Source of the DNA: Ditylenchus dipsaci
Taxonomy: Eukaryota; Nematoda; Chromadorea; Rhabditida; Anguinidae
Direction: 5' to 3'
Length of the DNA stretch: 64,000 bases
Assembly (NCBI GenBank): GCA_004194705.1
Contig: SADC01000046.1
Coordinates: forward strand, 1 to 64,000
A program made the position numbers and the translations under genes. This document shows, one piece after another, positions 11,591 to 22,972 of the stretch (positions are counted from its first letter, which is position 1; each line of letters starts with the position of its first letter). Below the pieces are notes generated by a model. That model saw only the letters and a program-made list of their open reading frames with translations, ran no database searches and had not been told where the DNA came from.

Positions 11591-11920
11591 ACCAAACCAA
11601 GTGGTCGTCCACTTGGATCAAAAATTCTTTTTTCACGTTTTCAGGTTCGAAAACAACTTTTCTGCACTAATTCGAGCATCCTGAAGATGGTTTGACAGTG
11701 GTAAAATCACGTTTTATCGAGAAATTTTTGAGTTATGGTAAATTCTTGATTTATCAAAATCAATTACTCACGATAATTCAAAATTTTCTTGGTAAAACGT
11801 GATTTTCCCACTGTCGAACCATTTTCAGCATGCTCGAATTAGTGCAGAAAAATTATTTTGGAACCCGAAAACGCAAAAAAAAAATTTTTGATCCAAGTGG
11901 ACGACCACTTGGTTTTGTCT
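11591..11920. repeat. AAGTGGTC-family foldback MITE inside element C
   Basis: CCAAGTGGTCGTCCACTTGG at the left and the same palindromic end at the right, with CTGAAGATGGTTTGACAGTG mirrored. It lies between two inverted tRNA-like fragments (11517-11576 and about 11935-12000) containing GGTTCGAATCC, so it probably inserted between or within such a fragment. Confidence 0.75.
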
Positions 11921-12407
11921 GGTCACCCTGGATGAAGTTCTGAGCGATTATAAGGCGTGATGTAGACGTTGATGGTTCGAATCCACCTGGGCGCATACTC
12001 TTATTATCATGATTTGGAGTGTTGCTTTTGGCATCGACCCCCGAATATCTCGAAACCTCCTTACGCCTGTCGTATGGCTCCACCACGATGTTAACGTGCT
12101 CATCCATCCTTAGCCAGTATTCCGTGATCGCTTATTTCATAACACATTTTTCTTGAAAACACTTTGTTTAATAATAAAAAATTTCGAAACTATTTTTCCC
12201 ATAAGGACTTTTTGCTATATTCAATTGTCTCTATAAAGACTTATCATTCTTAAAAATCATTCTTGTTGTTGCTTTCAAAGGGAGAGGCAGCTCTTCCATT
12301 TTCTTCTCTAGATTTTATTTATTGGTGATTCATCTCTGCTGTAGAGCCTTTTCTGTGCTTTTCCTACAATATTTCCTTTTTCTCTAACTATTGATTGCCT
12401 ATCGACA

Positions 12408-13079
12408 ATGCCAAATTCTACTAATTCAACATTTTCACTTATTACCGAAGATTTGGAAAAGTCAATCCAGGATCTGACCATTTTCTAAAAATGACTACAT
12501 TCCTTATGCCCAAGCTAGAGATGCTGCTCGTGATATTCTTCTCGCCTTCCGAAAATTACTTAGCCTGAATAAGCAGTTGCAAGAAGAGCTGGACAACAAT
12601 GATCTACACTCCAATGAAAGTAACAAAGAGGATCTAGACGATGTTTTGGCTAATGGCAAGGACACCCTCCTAAACTCATCAACAATTTCCAAAATCATTA
12701 CTGACACTATTGTTGCCCACAAAGCTATGCAAGAGAAGAGCTGCACTGCTATTATTGAACGGATGCCAGAGATGGAGAACGAAAACACAACCACCAACAA
12801 TGACACCGAATTTGTAAGGGCTATGGCAACTGAGATTGGAGTGGCTGGTGACCTCAGACTATGGAAACTGAGACGACATGGCCAGAAAAAGGATGGGAGG
12901 CCCAGAATCATCAAGGTCCACTTCACCAGCAAAGAATCTCGTGACACCTTTCTCTACGAATTCCGTAAGTCCCTCCTAACTTTGCTAATGCACCATCAAA
13001 CCTCCTTGTGAGGCGCGACATGACAGAAATTGAACTAACCAAACTCCATGCACTTAGAAAAGAAGCCTATAAAATGTCA
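12408..13079 (+). pseudogene. LINE ORF1-like protein gene, copy 1 (truncated, frame-broken)
   Basis: Starts MPNSTNSTFSLITEDLEKS, then a helical, probably coiled-coil N-terminal half (QLQEELDNND, with acidic linkers), then LRLWKLRRHGQKKDGRPRII and VHFTSKESRDTFLYEFRK. The latter resembles the RRM-like region of non-LTR retrotransposon ORF1 proteins (RLGK...RPRPIKV...RD). A two-base loss after DLT breaks the frame near 12483, and a further disruption lies near 12980. Copy 2 is intact at the first site, so the lesions are copy-specific. Truncated before the RKEAY...N end that is typical of such proteins. Confidence 0.6.
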
Positions 13080-13455
13080 ATTAAACGATCACAGCAAAAC
13101 CCCAAAACCCATAGATTTTCGGAAATTTACCCTATTTTAACTATAAATAAGCTTTACTAGGTGTGAAAGCCTGTGCTGATAATTTTTTGGATAGCCAAGA
13201 GTGTGAGGATTATTTTGACACTAAACTTGTAAATAAAGGGGAAAAAATAAGGTGTGCAGCTAATGGTAGTCGAACCCGTGACCTAGGCGATGCGCATATA
13301 AAGTTTCCTCCCTTTGAATCAAATCTATTGATATCTCAGGCCCATAAGCAAAAAGAATTGAAAAACCACAGCGGGGATCAAGGCATTTATGAATTTTGAA
13401 GATGGCTTTCGGGGTCACATGTTCAATTACTGCTGGTTGCACACCTTATTTGTTT

Positions 13456-14140
13456 GGGTAATATTTAGTTCTGCCCACTAATTGCTGAAAAATGCCCCCT
13501 AATTTTGGGAAAAATGCGCCCTAAGTTGAATTGCCCCCTAATTGCTGAAAAATGCCCCTAATTACTGAAAAATGCCCCTAATTTTTCTCTCTCATCGTTT
13601 TCAGTCAAAATTTCGCGGGAATTTGAATTTTTTAGTCAAAAAATAACTTGGATTGGTCAGAATCCCACTCCGGAATGGCCAGAAGCCCCTGAGAGTTGGT
13701 TTTTGGGCGTTTACTAATGGGCGAGTAAACTTTCTGCGAAAATTCGATTGAGCACATCAGAATTCTAATCCGATCTGCTGAATCATTCAGAACTCCAGGT
13801 TTATGGTGGTTTTGAGTAGTTCCGGATGAAATTCTGAGTGATTCAGCCGATCGGATTGGAATTCTGATGTGCTCAATTTAAAGTAAACCCCCAAAAACCA
13901 ACTTTCAGGGCTTCTGGCCATTCCGGAGTGGGATTCTGACCAGTCCAAGTTATTTTTTGACTAAAAATTTTAAATTCCCGCGAAATTTTGACTGAAAACG
14001 ATGAGAGAGAAAAATTAGGGGCATTTTTCAGCGAATTAGGGGGCATTTTTCAGCAATTAGGGGCAATTCAACTTAGGGCGCATTTTTCCCAAAATTAGGG
14101 GCATTTTTCAGCAATTAGTGGGCAGAACTAAATATTACCC
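13456..14140. mobile_element. Foldback element, copy 2 of the 9408-10073 family
   Basis: Same core and arms as copy 1, but its flanks are TATTTGTTT on the left and AAACAAATA on the right. These are inverted, not direct, copies of the TSD. It therefore marks the centre of an inverted duplication and not a second insertion. Confidence 0.8.
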
Positions 14141-17118
14141 AAACAAATAAGGTGTGCAACCAGCAGTAATTGAACATGTGACCCGAAAGCCATCTTCAAA
14201 ATTCATAAATGCCTTGATCCCCGCTGTGGTTTTTCAATTCTTTTTGCTTATGGGCCTGAGATATCAATAGATTTGATTCAAAGGGGAGGAAACTTTATAT
14301 GCGCATCGCCTAGGTCACGGGTTCGACTACCATTAGCTGCACACCTTATTTTTTCCCCTTTTATTTACAAGTTTAGTGTCAAAATAATCCTCACACTCTT
14401 GGCTATCCAAAAAATTATCAGCACAGGCTTTCACACCTAGTAAAGCTTATTTATAGGTTAAAATAGGGTAAATTTCGAAAATCTATGGGTTTTGGGTTTT
14501 GCTGTGATCGGTTTAATTGACATTTTCTGACTTTTATCAACAAGTCACACGTTTCATATACCGAAGTGTAGCTTAGATTCTAGGCTTCCGTTTAAGCTAT
14601 ATACATAGCAAAAGGTAATACTTTGTCATAGTTAAAATAAAAAGACACTTAACAATGTGTAATTCCATGCCATCCTTTATTTTGATAATCATTTGCATAA
14701 AATACAAAAATTAGGACATTTGGTGAAAGTAAAACAGTGCTGCAAGTAGTTGCAAATAGTTAAAACGGCACACCTAGAATACAAGAGAAATTTTTAAGGA
14801 AACAATTGATTATAGCAAAAAGTCCTTATAGAAACAATTGAATATAGCAAAAAGTCTTTATGGGAAAATAGTTTCGAAAAAAATAGTTATTGTGAAAAAA
14901 GATTTCATGACAAATAGTTCTGGGAATAATCGGTTGCGTTTTCGTTTTGCTTTTGACGCTTTTTGGCTTCTTTTTGTTGCCAATATTCTTTTCGTGTTCT
15001 CTGAATTATCGTTTATTGATTTAGTTTTTTGGTAAAGGCACATTTGGTAAAAAATTTTTGGTAAAAGCACATTTGCTAAATTTTCTTTTGCTAAGGCACT
15101 TTGTAGTTGTTTTTGTGTCAAAGACCTTCTTATTCCAACTTTTTCGTCTTTTTCCCTTTCTTTCTCCTGGTTCTATATATATATATCCTCCCAGTAAAAT
15201 TTTTCTTAATTATACTCATTTTTTCTAACTTAAAATTATGTGTTAGATTAGGTTTGTTAGGACCAAAATCAATATTTCACCTACGCAAACCCCAAAACGT
15301 GCGGTGGATCCCTCCTGGTCAGGTGGATGTCCACCTGGGTGACCTACGAAATTAAAATTTTTTTAGAATAAAAAATAAACCATTTTTTCTTACTTAAAAT
15401 TGTGTTAGGAATTCGGCTTGTTAAGACCAAAAGTGCGATTTTACTTATCCAACTCCAAACCTGGGGTGGCTACCACCTGGACAGGTTGATATCCAGGTAA
15501 CTCCAGGGTAGGGGTGAATTCACCCAAATGACCTGAAAAGTCAAACGCCTGTTTTTTGAAAAAAATAAAAAAGGTATGCGCTCAGGTGGATTCGAACCAG
15601 CGACCTAAATCAACCCTTAGAATTACTAACAACCCCATCATGCAGTGTGACCAAACCAAGTGGTCGTCCACTTGGATCAAAAATTCTTTTTTCACGTTTT
15701 CAGGTTCGAAAACAACTTTTCTGCACTAATTCGAGCATCCTGAAGATGGTTTGACAGTGGTAAAATCACGTTTTATCGAGAAATTTTTGAGTTATGGTAA
15801 ATTCTTGATTTATCAAAATCAATTACTCACGATAATTCAAAATTTTCTTGGTAAAACGTGATTTTCCCACTGTCGAACCATTTTCAGCATGCTCGAATTA
15901 GTGCAGAAAAATTATTTTGGAACCCGAAAACGCAAAAAAAAAATTTTTGATCCAAGTGGACGACCACTTGGTTTTGTCTGGTCACCCTGGATGAAGTTCT
16001 GAGCGATTATAAGGCGTGATGTAGACGTTGATGGTTCGAATCCACCTGGGCGCATACTCTTATTATCATGATTTGGAGTGTTGCTTTTGGCATCGACCCC
16101 CGAATATCTCGAAACCTCCTTACGCCTGTCGTATGGCTCCACCACGATGTTAACGTGCTCATCCATCCTTAGCCAGTATTCCGTGATCGCTTATTTCATA
16201 ACATTTTTCTTGAAAACACTTTGTTTAATAATAAAAAATTTCGAAACTATTTTCCCATAAGGACTTTTTGCTATATTCAATTGTCTCTATAAAGACTTAT
16301 CATTCTTAAAAATCATTCTTGTTGTTGCTTTCAAAGGAGAGGCAGCTCTTCCATTTTCTTCTCTAGATTTTATTTATTGTGATTCATCTCTGCTGTAGAG
16401 CCTTTTCTGTGCTTTTCCTACATATTCCTTTTTCTCTAACTATTGATTGCCTATCGACAATGCCAAATTCTACTAATTCAACATTTTCACTTATTACCGA
16501 AGATTTGGAAAAGTCAATCCAGGATCTGACCACATTTTCTAAAAATGACTACATTCCTTATGCCAAGCTAGAGATGCTGCTCGTGATATTCTTCTCGCCT
16601 TCCGAAAATTACTTAGCCTGAATAAGCAGTTGCAAGAAGAGCTGGACAACAATGATCTACACTCCAATGAAAGTAACAAAGAGGATCTAGACGATGTTTT
16701 GGCTAATGGCAAGGACACCCTCCTAAACTCATCAACAATTTCCAAAAATTACTGACACTATTGTTGCCCACAAAGCTATGCAAGAGAAGAGCTGCACTGC
16801 TATTATTGAACGGATGCCAGAGATGGAGAACGAAAACACAACACCAACAATGACACCGAATTTGTAAGGGCTATGGCAACTGAGATTGGAGTGGCTGGTG
16901 ACCTCAGACTATGGAAACTGAGACGACATGGCCAGAAAAGGATGGGAGGCCCAGAATCATCAAGGTCCACTTCACCAGCAAAGAATCTCGTGACACCTTT
17001 CTCTACGAATTCCGTAAGTCCCTCCCTAACTTTGCTAATGCACCATCAAACCTCCTTGTGAGGCGCGACATGACAGAAATTGAACTAACAAACTCCATGC
17101 ACTTAGAAAAGAAGCCTA
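14141..17118 (+). repeat. Duplicated block, unit 2
   Basis: Direct repeat of 10074-13079. Continues past the point where unit 1 breaks and so retains the right end of element C. Confidence 0.8.
15651..15976. repeat. AAGTGGTC-family MITE, copy in duplicated unit 2
   Basis: Same as 11591-11920, at the equivalent place in element C copy 2. Confidence 0.75.
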
Positions 17119-17215
17119 TGAAAATAACAAAAAATGTGGTCTTTTAAAGTATTATGTTTCTGATCTAACTGTAAAAGAAATCCATGATCCACGCAAATTT
17201 TCGGTAGTAGTATAA
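16460..17215 (+). pseudogene. LINE ORF1-like protein gene, copy 2 (full length, frame-broken)
   Basis: Same protein as at 12408, but reaching its natural end: RRDMTEIELT, then RKEAYENNKKCGLLKYYVSD and a TAA at 17213-17215. This C-terminal pattern (RRDMT...LRKEAY..N) is shared with ORF1 proteins of non-LTR elements (established knowledge). Single-base losses, for example around 16562, 16748, 16842 and 16939, break the frame at sites that are intact in copy 1. The parental element therefore probably encoded one continuous protein of about 250 aa. Its presence inside a TIR-bounded DNA element is unusual. Confidence 0.6.
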
Positions 17216-17560
17216 CTGTTGTCGTGAATTGTTTTTTAGCCAAATTTAAAATATTGTAATTTTATCTGATCAAATTGAATTTTTTCATGCTGTCACTTTA
17301 ATGTAAATTTCTTTGTATTTTTGCAAGAATCAATCCATCTAACGTCAATTGTTCATTGTCGTTTTACTGATAATTTGTAAGTGTAGCAGCCAATATGGAG
17401 TGTGACTTACACATCTTTAACTTTGTACTTGAATTTTAGTTGCGTAATTGTATTGTGATACATTTGCGTAAATAATAATAAATAAATAAAAAAGACTTTT
17501 TGCTATAATCAATTGTTTTTTTAAAAATTTCTCTTATATTCTAGGTGTGCCGTTAAAAAC

Positions 17561-18576
17561 AATCGATTGATCGTTTGTTTTTGCCCCTAAAAGTCAGTTA
17601 ACTTATTCAAAAGTAGTGTGAAATAAATAGGACGGGCACTTAGAGGCACTTAGAATCTTAGACCTTGGACGACGCGCATATCAAGTTCCCTCCCCCTTTA
17701 AGGGGGCATATTAAGGCATATACTTGCTATTTAATGTGACCAAAATACCATAGGCGAGTGAAAAACAAGTTAGCGAGGTTCCCTTGTTAGTGCATTGTGT
17801 AAAATCCCGCAAGCATGGACTTACTGCACTTTTCAAATTAGCGAAAATGTCAACTATTATTTATGTTTTAGTTTATTATAAATTTTTGCTTTTGTCTGCA
17901 CAAAGACATTTGTAGGATAATTTCCATGGATTACAAGACATTTTTGGACTTTTGGGGACAGCTTTTTACTACAGATTTTTTCAAAATATTTGTTGATTTA
18001 TAAAAACAGTTTCTCATTATTTGGTGGGTTCTCGTGTAAGGCTATGATTTGTTTCGCTTAAGTCGAAATCGGGTATAATAAGATTTGAAAATGCCCCCTA
18101 CCAAAGTTGGCTGATTCCTGGCTGTAATGTGTCTCTTCTATGCGAGCCATCTGGCTTAAGGGAATAGCTTGCTTTCAACTTTATTCTGCTTACATTTGCA
18201 GTTTTTCATTTAGAAATTTATTAATTCTTAAAGGTTTAGATCACGTAAATCGTCGAAGCATTGAAACCTATTGCTAACCCAGGATCACGATGGGTCCAAA
18301 TGGCAACCACGTAATTTTGGAAAAAGCTATTTTTGCGTAACTTTTAACACGGGAAGCTCTTACTGTAAGACCAGCAACTTCTGGTGTGGAATTTCATGGG
18401 GATCTTTACATTGCGATGGATTTCTTTTGAAGGGCTTTTCCGCGACAGCCCTATTTTCTAAAAACAAGTAAAATTAGATGTGCCTCTCTCTCACAAGGGA
18501 CCCTCCCGGGTGTGATTTTGAGGACCCTATCACTGGAATTTTTTAATGCATATTCTTGTAGAACATGTAGGACGAC
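17561..18576. other. No gene recognised
   Basis: Contains a weak tRNA-like fragment at about 17640-17700 (GACCTTGGACGACGCGCATA, resembling the flank of the 10083 foldback). Otherwise unpaired AT-rich sequence. Confidence 0.35.
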
Positions 18577-18738
18577 TGTGGGGCATAAATAACAATCAAC
18601 CCCCCCCCCAACCCCCGTCTCCAAAGAGTATGAGTTTTCTGACCGTGAAACACACACAGAGTGTGTGTTCTCTGACCATTTTTAGGTTAGAGAAATTGTA
18701 CTCTTTGGAAGGGAGGGGGTTATTTATGACCCACAGTG
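18577..18738. repeat. Short foldback with C9/G-rich stem
   Basis: CTGTGGGGCATAAATAAC at the left mirrors GTTATTTATGACCCACAG at the right, with CCAAAGAGTA/TACTCTTTGG inside. Confidence 0.65.
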
Positions 18739-19119
18739 TGTAGGACATCTAATTGAAGCTGGGCCAGTGAGGCGATATTACCACAAAAAGTGGTACAATG
18801 ATTAAATCAAAGTTATGAAATGACCATGATATGGGTATCATGTTTTTGGCTGGGAGTTTTTCTTGAGTGACTTTTGTTCACAAAATTTTTATTTTCGAGT
18901 TGTGTGCATTTCAAACTCGAAATGACCGCTAGGATCTAGCAATTTTTTTGGTAGTAAAAAATGGACAATACTTTTTTCCCGACTAAAACACTCTTTTTTC
19001 GTACTAATTTTAAAAATTGCAATTTTCTTCAAGTTTTTATCTCAATTTTTCTAAAGTTCAGCATCATCGTGTCGCCCAGGATCTCAGCTTTCTAATGAGC
19101 TATCAAACTGAAGTATGAA

Positions 19120-19270
19120 ATATATATTTTGGGCAGGAGAAAAATTTGCAAAATCAAATTGTGAAAATTCAATTTGTGCATATCGGTCAAACAATCGGTC
19201 ATATTCGGCAAATATTGCCAAATATGACCGATTATTTTTGCACAAATTAAATTTGCGCAATATGATTTTG
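19120..19270. repeat. Palindrome with AAATTTGCGCAA-type arms
   Basis: GGGCAGGAGAAAAATTTGC at the left mirrors GCAAATTTTTCTCCTGTCC at the right. The arms are made of CAAATT-containing units (AATCAAATTGTGAAAATTCA) and the centre is ATATGACCGATT/AATCGGTCATAT. Confidence 0.7.
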
Positions 19271-19289
19271 CAAATTTTTCTCCTGTCCA

Positions 19290-19690
19290 TATTTTTCATG
19301 GGCTGTAAGTACTTTCCCCCGTCAAATTATTCTTTTACTCCGTCAAATTATTCTTTTACCCCGTCAAATCGTGAAAATATTTTTCTCTTGGGTATTTTTT
19401 AACTTTTTTTCTTAAATTTTTTCGAAGTTTTCAGATCAAAATATAGCCCTGGATCTCGGCTTTCTAACAAGCTAACAAGGTTTCAAAAAGTTGGAGAAAA
19501 AAAGTCTTGTATGGACCAAATTTTTTGAAAATTTGCTCCATACAAAGACTTTTTTCTCCAACTTTTTGAAACCTTGTTAGCTTGTTAGAAAGCCGAGATC
19601 CAGGGCTACATTTTGATGTAAAAATGTTTAAAAAAGATAAAAACCCATTTTTACGATTTGACAGGGTAAAAGAATAATTTGACAAGGTAA
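19290..19690. repeat. Foldback with GTCAAATTATTCTTTTAC repeat arms
   Basis: Three left units of CGTCAAATTATTCTTTTAC and two right inverted units (GTAAAAGAATAATTTGAC). The core TTGTTAGCTTGTTAGAAAGC is mirrored around 19530. Confidence 0.7.
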
Positions 19691-19751
19691 AACAATTTGA
19701 GCCTTTTTCATGTGGCTGTGATTTTTTAAACAGGATTTATTTTTGATACTA

Positions 19752-19960
19752 AAGCGGCACACCTAGAACTAAGAAAAAAGTATCTTAGAAAAAATTGAAC
19801 TGAGCAAAAAGTCATCTAACAAAAAATTTAAATGAGAAACAATAGGTCTTGCCACGGTTTGTCTCGAAAATAATTGTTCTTTGACAAAAATATTTCACAA
19901 AAAACTTTCCTGCAAATAATTGGTTGTATAGTTTCGTTTTCTGAATCATTACGTTAATTT
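19752..19960 (+). repeat. Degraded left end of a C-family element
   Basis: GCGGCACACCTAGAACTAAG followed by a TGAGCAAAAAGTC stretch matches the left TIR of element C at lower identity. No right end found. Confidence 0.5.
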
Positions 19961-20585
19961 CATACGTTCACCTAACGTATTATTCATTCCTTGTGATCCT
20001 GGTCAGCAGGATTCCACCTGGATAGCTTGAAAAATATTATTTAGTCAAATTAAAAGAAATTATGCTGTAATACGTAAATTGTGTCAAAAATTTGGTCTGT
20101 CTGACCAAAATCCCGATTTTACACGATAATTCTGGTCCCACAATAGTCCGAGAGACTATTGTAAATTTAATGCGTTTTACGACTCCACTCGGAAAAGTAA
20201 GACTTATATTAAAATAATGCACAGAATCTCAGCCACCGAATTTGAAATTAACTTCAAGTAAAATTGCCGAAAAATAAAGTTTTTCTTCAAAAGTCGAAAA
20301 AAGTAAAAGGGCAAAAATCTCATCCCTAGTCAGGTCACGTAAAATGCTGTTATGTGACTTGTCTTTGGTGATTTTGATTTTTTTTTTTAAAAGTTTATAA
20401 AATTTTTATAAAAAAATGTTTGCTACATTTTAGTAGTTATTTGGTGAAAAAAAAGTTTGTTACGTTTATACAAAAAAATTCAAGATCAGCAAGAAAAACC
20501 AAGTCACATAACACCTTTTAACGGGACCTAATCTCTGTAAAGTTCTATTTTACCTGATTTTGCTCATTTCTGAATTTTTTAAATA

Positions 20586-20941
20586 CAGTCGAGGCTCTAC
20601 ATAACAGACACGTAGGGACCAAAATTTCTGTTCGATATATAGAGCGTCCGTTATATAAAATGCTTTTAAAATGGCTATTTTTGGTACCGAGGCAGCTTTG
20701 CCGCCGAAATATTCGAATCTCGCGCATCTTAGACCTTTTTTAATATACAATTTTTGGGTTTACCAGCTGACTGTCCATTATATAAAGTTTTTATCAAATT
20801 TTCGTCCGTTATATAGAGCGTCCCTTCAGTCAATTTCAATCAAAACCAACCAACCAAACCAATTTATTGTCCGTTATATAGAGATGTCCGTTATATAGAG
20901 CTGTTCGTTATATAGGGGTCCGTTATATCGAGCGTCTATTG
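20586..20941. mobile_element. Mariner-type MITE with tandem CGTTATATAGAG arms
   Basis: CAGTCGAGGCTCTACATAAC at the left, CGTTATATCGAGCGTCTATTG at the right, TA on both sides. The right arm contains several GTCCGTTATATAGAG repeats. Related to the MITE at 51320. Confidence 0.7.
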
Positions 20942-21293
20942 TATTAACTTCAAGCTTTCTTACTACCAAGTAATTGCTAGATTCCAGCGGTCATTTTGAG
21001 TACTAAATGCACACAACTCGAAAATAAAAACTGTGTGAACAAAATACATTGAATAAAAGTTACCAAGAAAAATCATGATACCTGTATCATGGTCATTTCA
21101 TAACTTTGGTTTGAATGTTGTTCCACTTTTTGTGGTAATATCGCCTCACTGCGCAGCGTGTTAGCCTATGAAATCCGTTGAAATCAAAATTCTAATTTGA
21201 ATTCAAATTCTTACTTTTGTGCCAGGACCAGCAATAAATACTGCGCTTTGCACACCTCTATACTTTTAAAGGAATGGGAAAGCTAATTAGGCA

Positions 21294-21588
21294 TGAAAAA
21301 GTGGCTTCCATGACGCAGTGCGTAAGCGTTTGCGTTTTCGACCCAAATGGTGTTGCAGGTTCGATCCCACGTGTTTGCATGCTAATTATTTTGGCTTGTT
21401 TGACCAGTTTTAGAGGTGATTAGAATTTTTTAACGCCAGATTCGGAATCAGCTACCAAAATTACCCCTAGAACTGGTCAAACAAGCCAAAATAAATAGCG
21501 TGCCACCACGTGGGATCAAACCTGCAACACCATTTTGGGCCGAAAAACAAAAACGTTTACGCACTGCGACATGGAGGCCACTTTTTCA
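21294..21588. repeat. Foldback of two inverted tRNA-derived units
   Basis: The left arm contains an A-box-like GACGCAGTGCGTAAGCG and a B box GGTTCGATCCC, 38 nt apart. The right arm is its inverted copy (GATCAAACCTGCAAC, then CGTTTACGCACTGCG). The terminal block GAAAAAGTGGC/GCCACTTTTTC closes the palindrome. SINE-like heads arranged head-to-head. Confidence 0.65.
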
Positions 21589-21837
21589 AACCTAAGTAGC
21601 TTTTCCTCCTTTAATTTTTCTTATTGCTTTTTTTCTTTTGCTGAAAGCATTAATTTAAATTTGAATGAACACTTTTAGATTACTACTTGACACACTTCAT
21701 ATGGCATAACCTTTTCAACCTCTATAGAAAAAAAAGTGAGTCTATAATTTTGAAAGCCCTGTTTTGCGGCTATCGATTGAAATATTTTGTTTTGAAAAAA
21801 AAAACTTTTTTTAAATGGTTTCTAGGATTTGAATAAT

Positions 21838-22325
21838 CATACCGGTGTATATCCACCTAAGTCCAGGGTACCGACCCCAGGTTTTCGGATTAAGATGACT
21901 AAAATTACGTTTTTAGTCTTAACAAACCGAATTGTCTACACGATTTTAAGTATGATAGGATGATTGTTTTTAATTTTGACTTAATTATATTTTCAGGCAA
22001 TCCAGGTGGATATCACCTGATCAGGTGGTACTACCCTAGGTTTGGGGTTTCAGCGGGTTACATTGTTGTTTTGGTATTATCAAACACGGTTCATTGCACA
22101 ATATCCTATATAATAGCACGGTTTGTTTTTTTGATAAAAAAAATTTTTACGACATTCACGTGGATACACCTGGTCAGGTGGTACTTACCTCAGCTATAGG
22201 GATTTCGGTGGTTTAAATCGTGGATTTGGTCAATTCTACATATCAAAGCATGGTTTGTTTTTTTAATTTAAAAATATATTTTTACGGCAGCCGCGTGGGT
22301 ATCCACCTGGTCAGTCACAGGTAAT
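21838..22325. repeat. Degenerate tandem repeat of about 160 bp (CCACCTGGTCAGGTGG motif)
   Basis: At least two units share GCAYGGTTTGTTTTTTT, then TTTTTACG, then GTGGATACACCTGGTCAGGT. Related palindromic CAGGTGG motifs occur at 11240-11440 and 26100. Confidence 0.5.
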
Positions 22326-22329
22326 TTAA

Positions 22330-22535
22330 ATCCAGTGGATTTCCCCAAACTGCCAGTGGTGCGTCCATGGACGGCCAGTGGTAGATTGGGGGAAATCCAC
22401 CGGAAATTTGGTGGAATTCCAGTGGCAGTTCAGTAGCAATTCAGTAGTACCACTGGATTTCCAGTGGAAATCCAGTGGAATTCTAGTAGCAATCCAGTGG
22501 AATTTCAGTGGTATTCCAGTAAAAAAAAAGTAAAA
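22330..22535. repeat. CCAGTGGAATTT minisatellite
   Basis: About twelve imperfect copies of a 12-15-bp unit TCCAGTGGAAATT on one strand. Confidence 0.65.
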
Positions 22536-22542
22536 ATAGTGC

Positions 22543-22595
22543 GCGGGATTGAACTCTCGACATCTGCAGGGCCCACCTCGTAGAAGCCCAAGTGC
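22543..22595 (-). repeat. tRNA-like fragment (minus strand)
   Basis: Reverse strand reads GAGTTCAATCCCGCGCAC at its 3' end, a B-box/T-arm and acceptor-like tail, preceded by TTCTACGAGG. No complete cloverleaf forms, so I take it as a tRNA-derived repeat. Confidence 0.35.
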
Positions 22596-22972
22596 ACCCC
22601 CCCCCTTGCAAAAATTTTTGTTATTTTTCAAAAAAATTACCCATTTTTAGCTGCAAAACTTTATTCTAAGGCACTTTAGTGAGCAAAAATTCCTCAGGAA
22701 TTCGAATCAGAAAGCAGAATTTGAAAAATTCTTAGTCGCTGAGATATGACTCAAAGTTGGAGTGAATTTGAATTGTCATTTTAAAAATGTTGACACTCCA
22801 ACTTTGAGTCATATCTCAGCGACTAAGAATTTTTTTTCAAATTCTGCTTTCTGATTCGAATTCCTGAGAAATTTTCGCCTACTAGAGTGCCTCAGAATGA
22901 AGTTTTGCAGCTAAAAATGGGTAATTTTTTGAAAAATAACAAAATTTTTGCAAGGGGGGGGGTGCACTTGGG
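22586..22972. repeat. Foldback with GTGCACC(C)n ends
   Basis: CCCAAGTGCACCCCCC at the left and GGGGGGTGCACTTGGG at the right, with arms of about 170 bp (TACCCATTTTTAGCTGCAAA / TTTGCAGCTAAAAATGGGTA and GAGTCATATCTCAGCGACTA). Confidence 0.75.

Larger units (their letters stand above)
10074..13079 (+). repeat. Duplicated block, unit 1
   Basis: Repeated in direct orientation at 14141-17118 with near identity. The differences I found are mainly homopolymer-length changes and dinucleotide losses. At 13079 unit 1 jumps into the reverse complement of about 10085-10458, which leads into a second copy of the 9408-10073 foldback. Confidence 0.8.
10703..13079 (+). mobile_element. TIR element C, copy 1, 3' truncated
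   Basis: Begins GGCACACCTAGAATACAAGA. Identical layout to copy 2 (14767-17551) but broken off at 13079 inside the ORF1-like frame, so the right TIR is missing. Confidence 0.75.
14767..17551 (+). mobile_element. TIR element C, copy 2, complete
   Basis: Left TIR GGCACACCTAGAATACAAGA. The right end reads TCTTATATTCTAGGTGTGCC, its mirror, and both arms carry GATTATAGCAAAAAGTC/GACTTTTTGCTATAATC. Flanked by GTTAAAAC (14759-14766) and GTTAAAAAC (17552-17560), a probable 8-bp duplication with one homopolymer difference. Length 2.79 kb. It encodes one ORF1-like protein and no recognisable transposase, and it contains a nested AAGTGGTC MITE. A degraded third relative starts at 19752. Confidence 0.75.
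18765..21151. mobile_element. 2.4-kb foldback element carrying nested insertions
   Basis: TIRs of about 210 bp: CAGTGAGGCGATATTACCAC at the left and GTGGTAATATCGCCTCACTG at the right. The interior is a stack of younger palindromes (19120-19270, 19290-19690, the C-family relic at 19752 and a mariner MITE at 20586). I did not find a convincing target duplication. CAGTG-type ends suggest hAT affinity. Confidence 0.75.

Noticed and set aside
12504..12947. 147-aa minus-strand frame overlapping the ORF1-like gene
   Set aside because: It is the antisense shadow of the plus-strand frame; only the plus strand has a family-like motif order, and the minus frame is not kept in copy 2.
22330..22530. CRISPR-like array of CCAGTGGAA repeats
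   Set aside because: Units are 12-15 bp with no spacers, and the window is plainly eukaryotic; it is a minisatellite.
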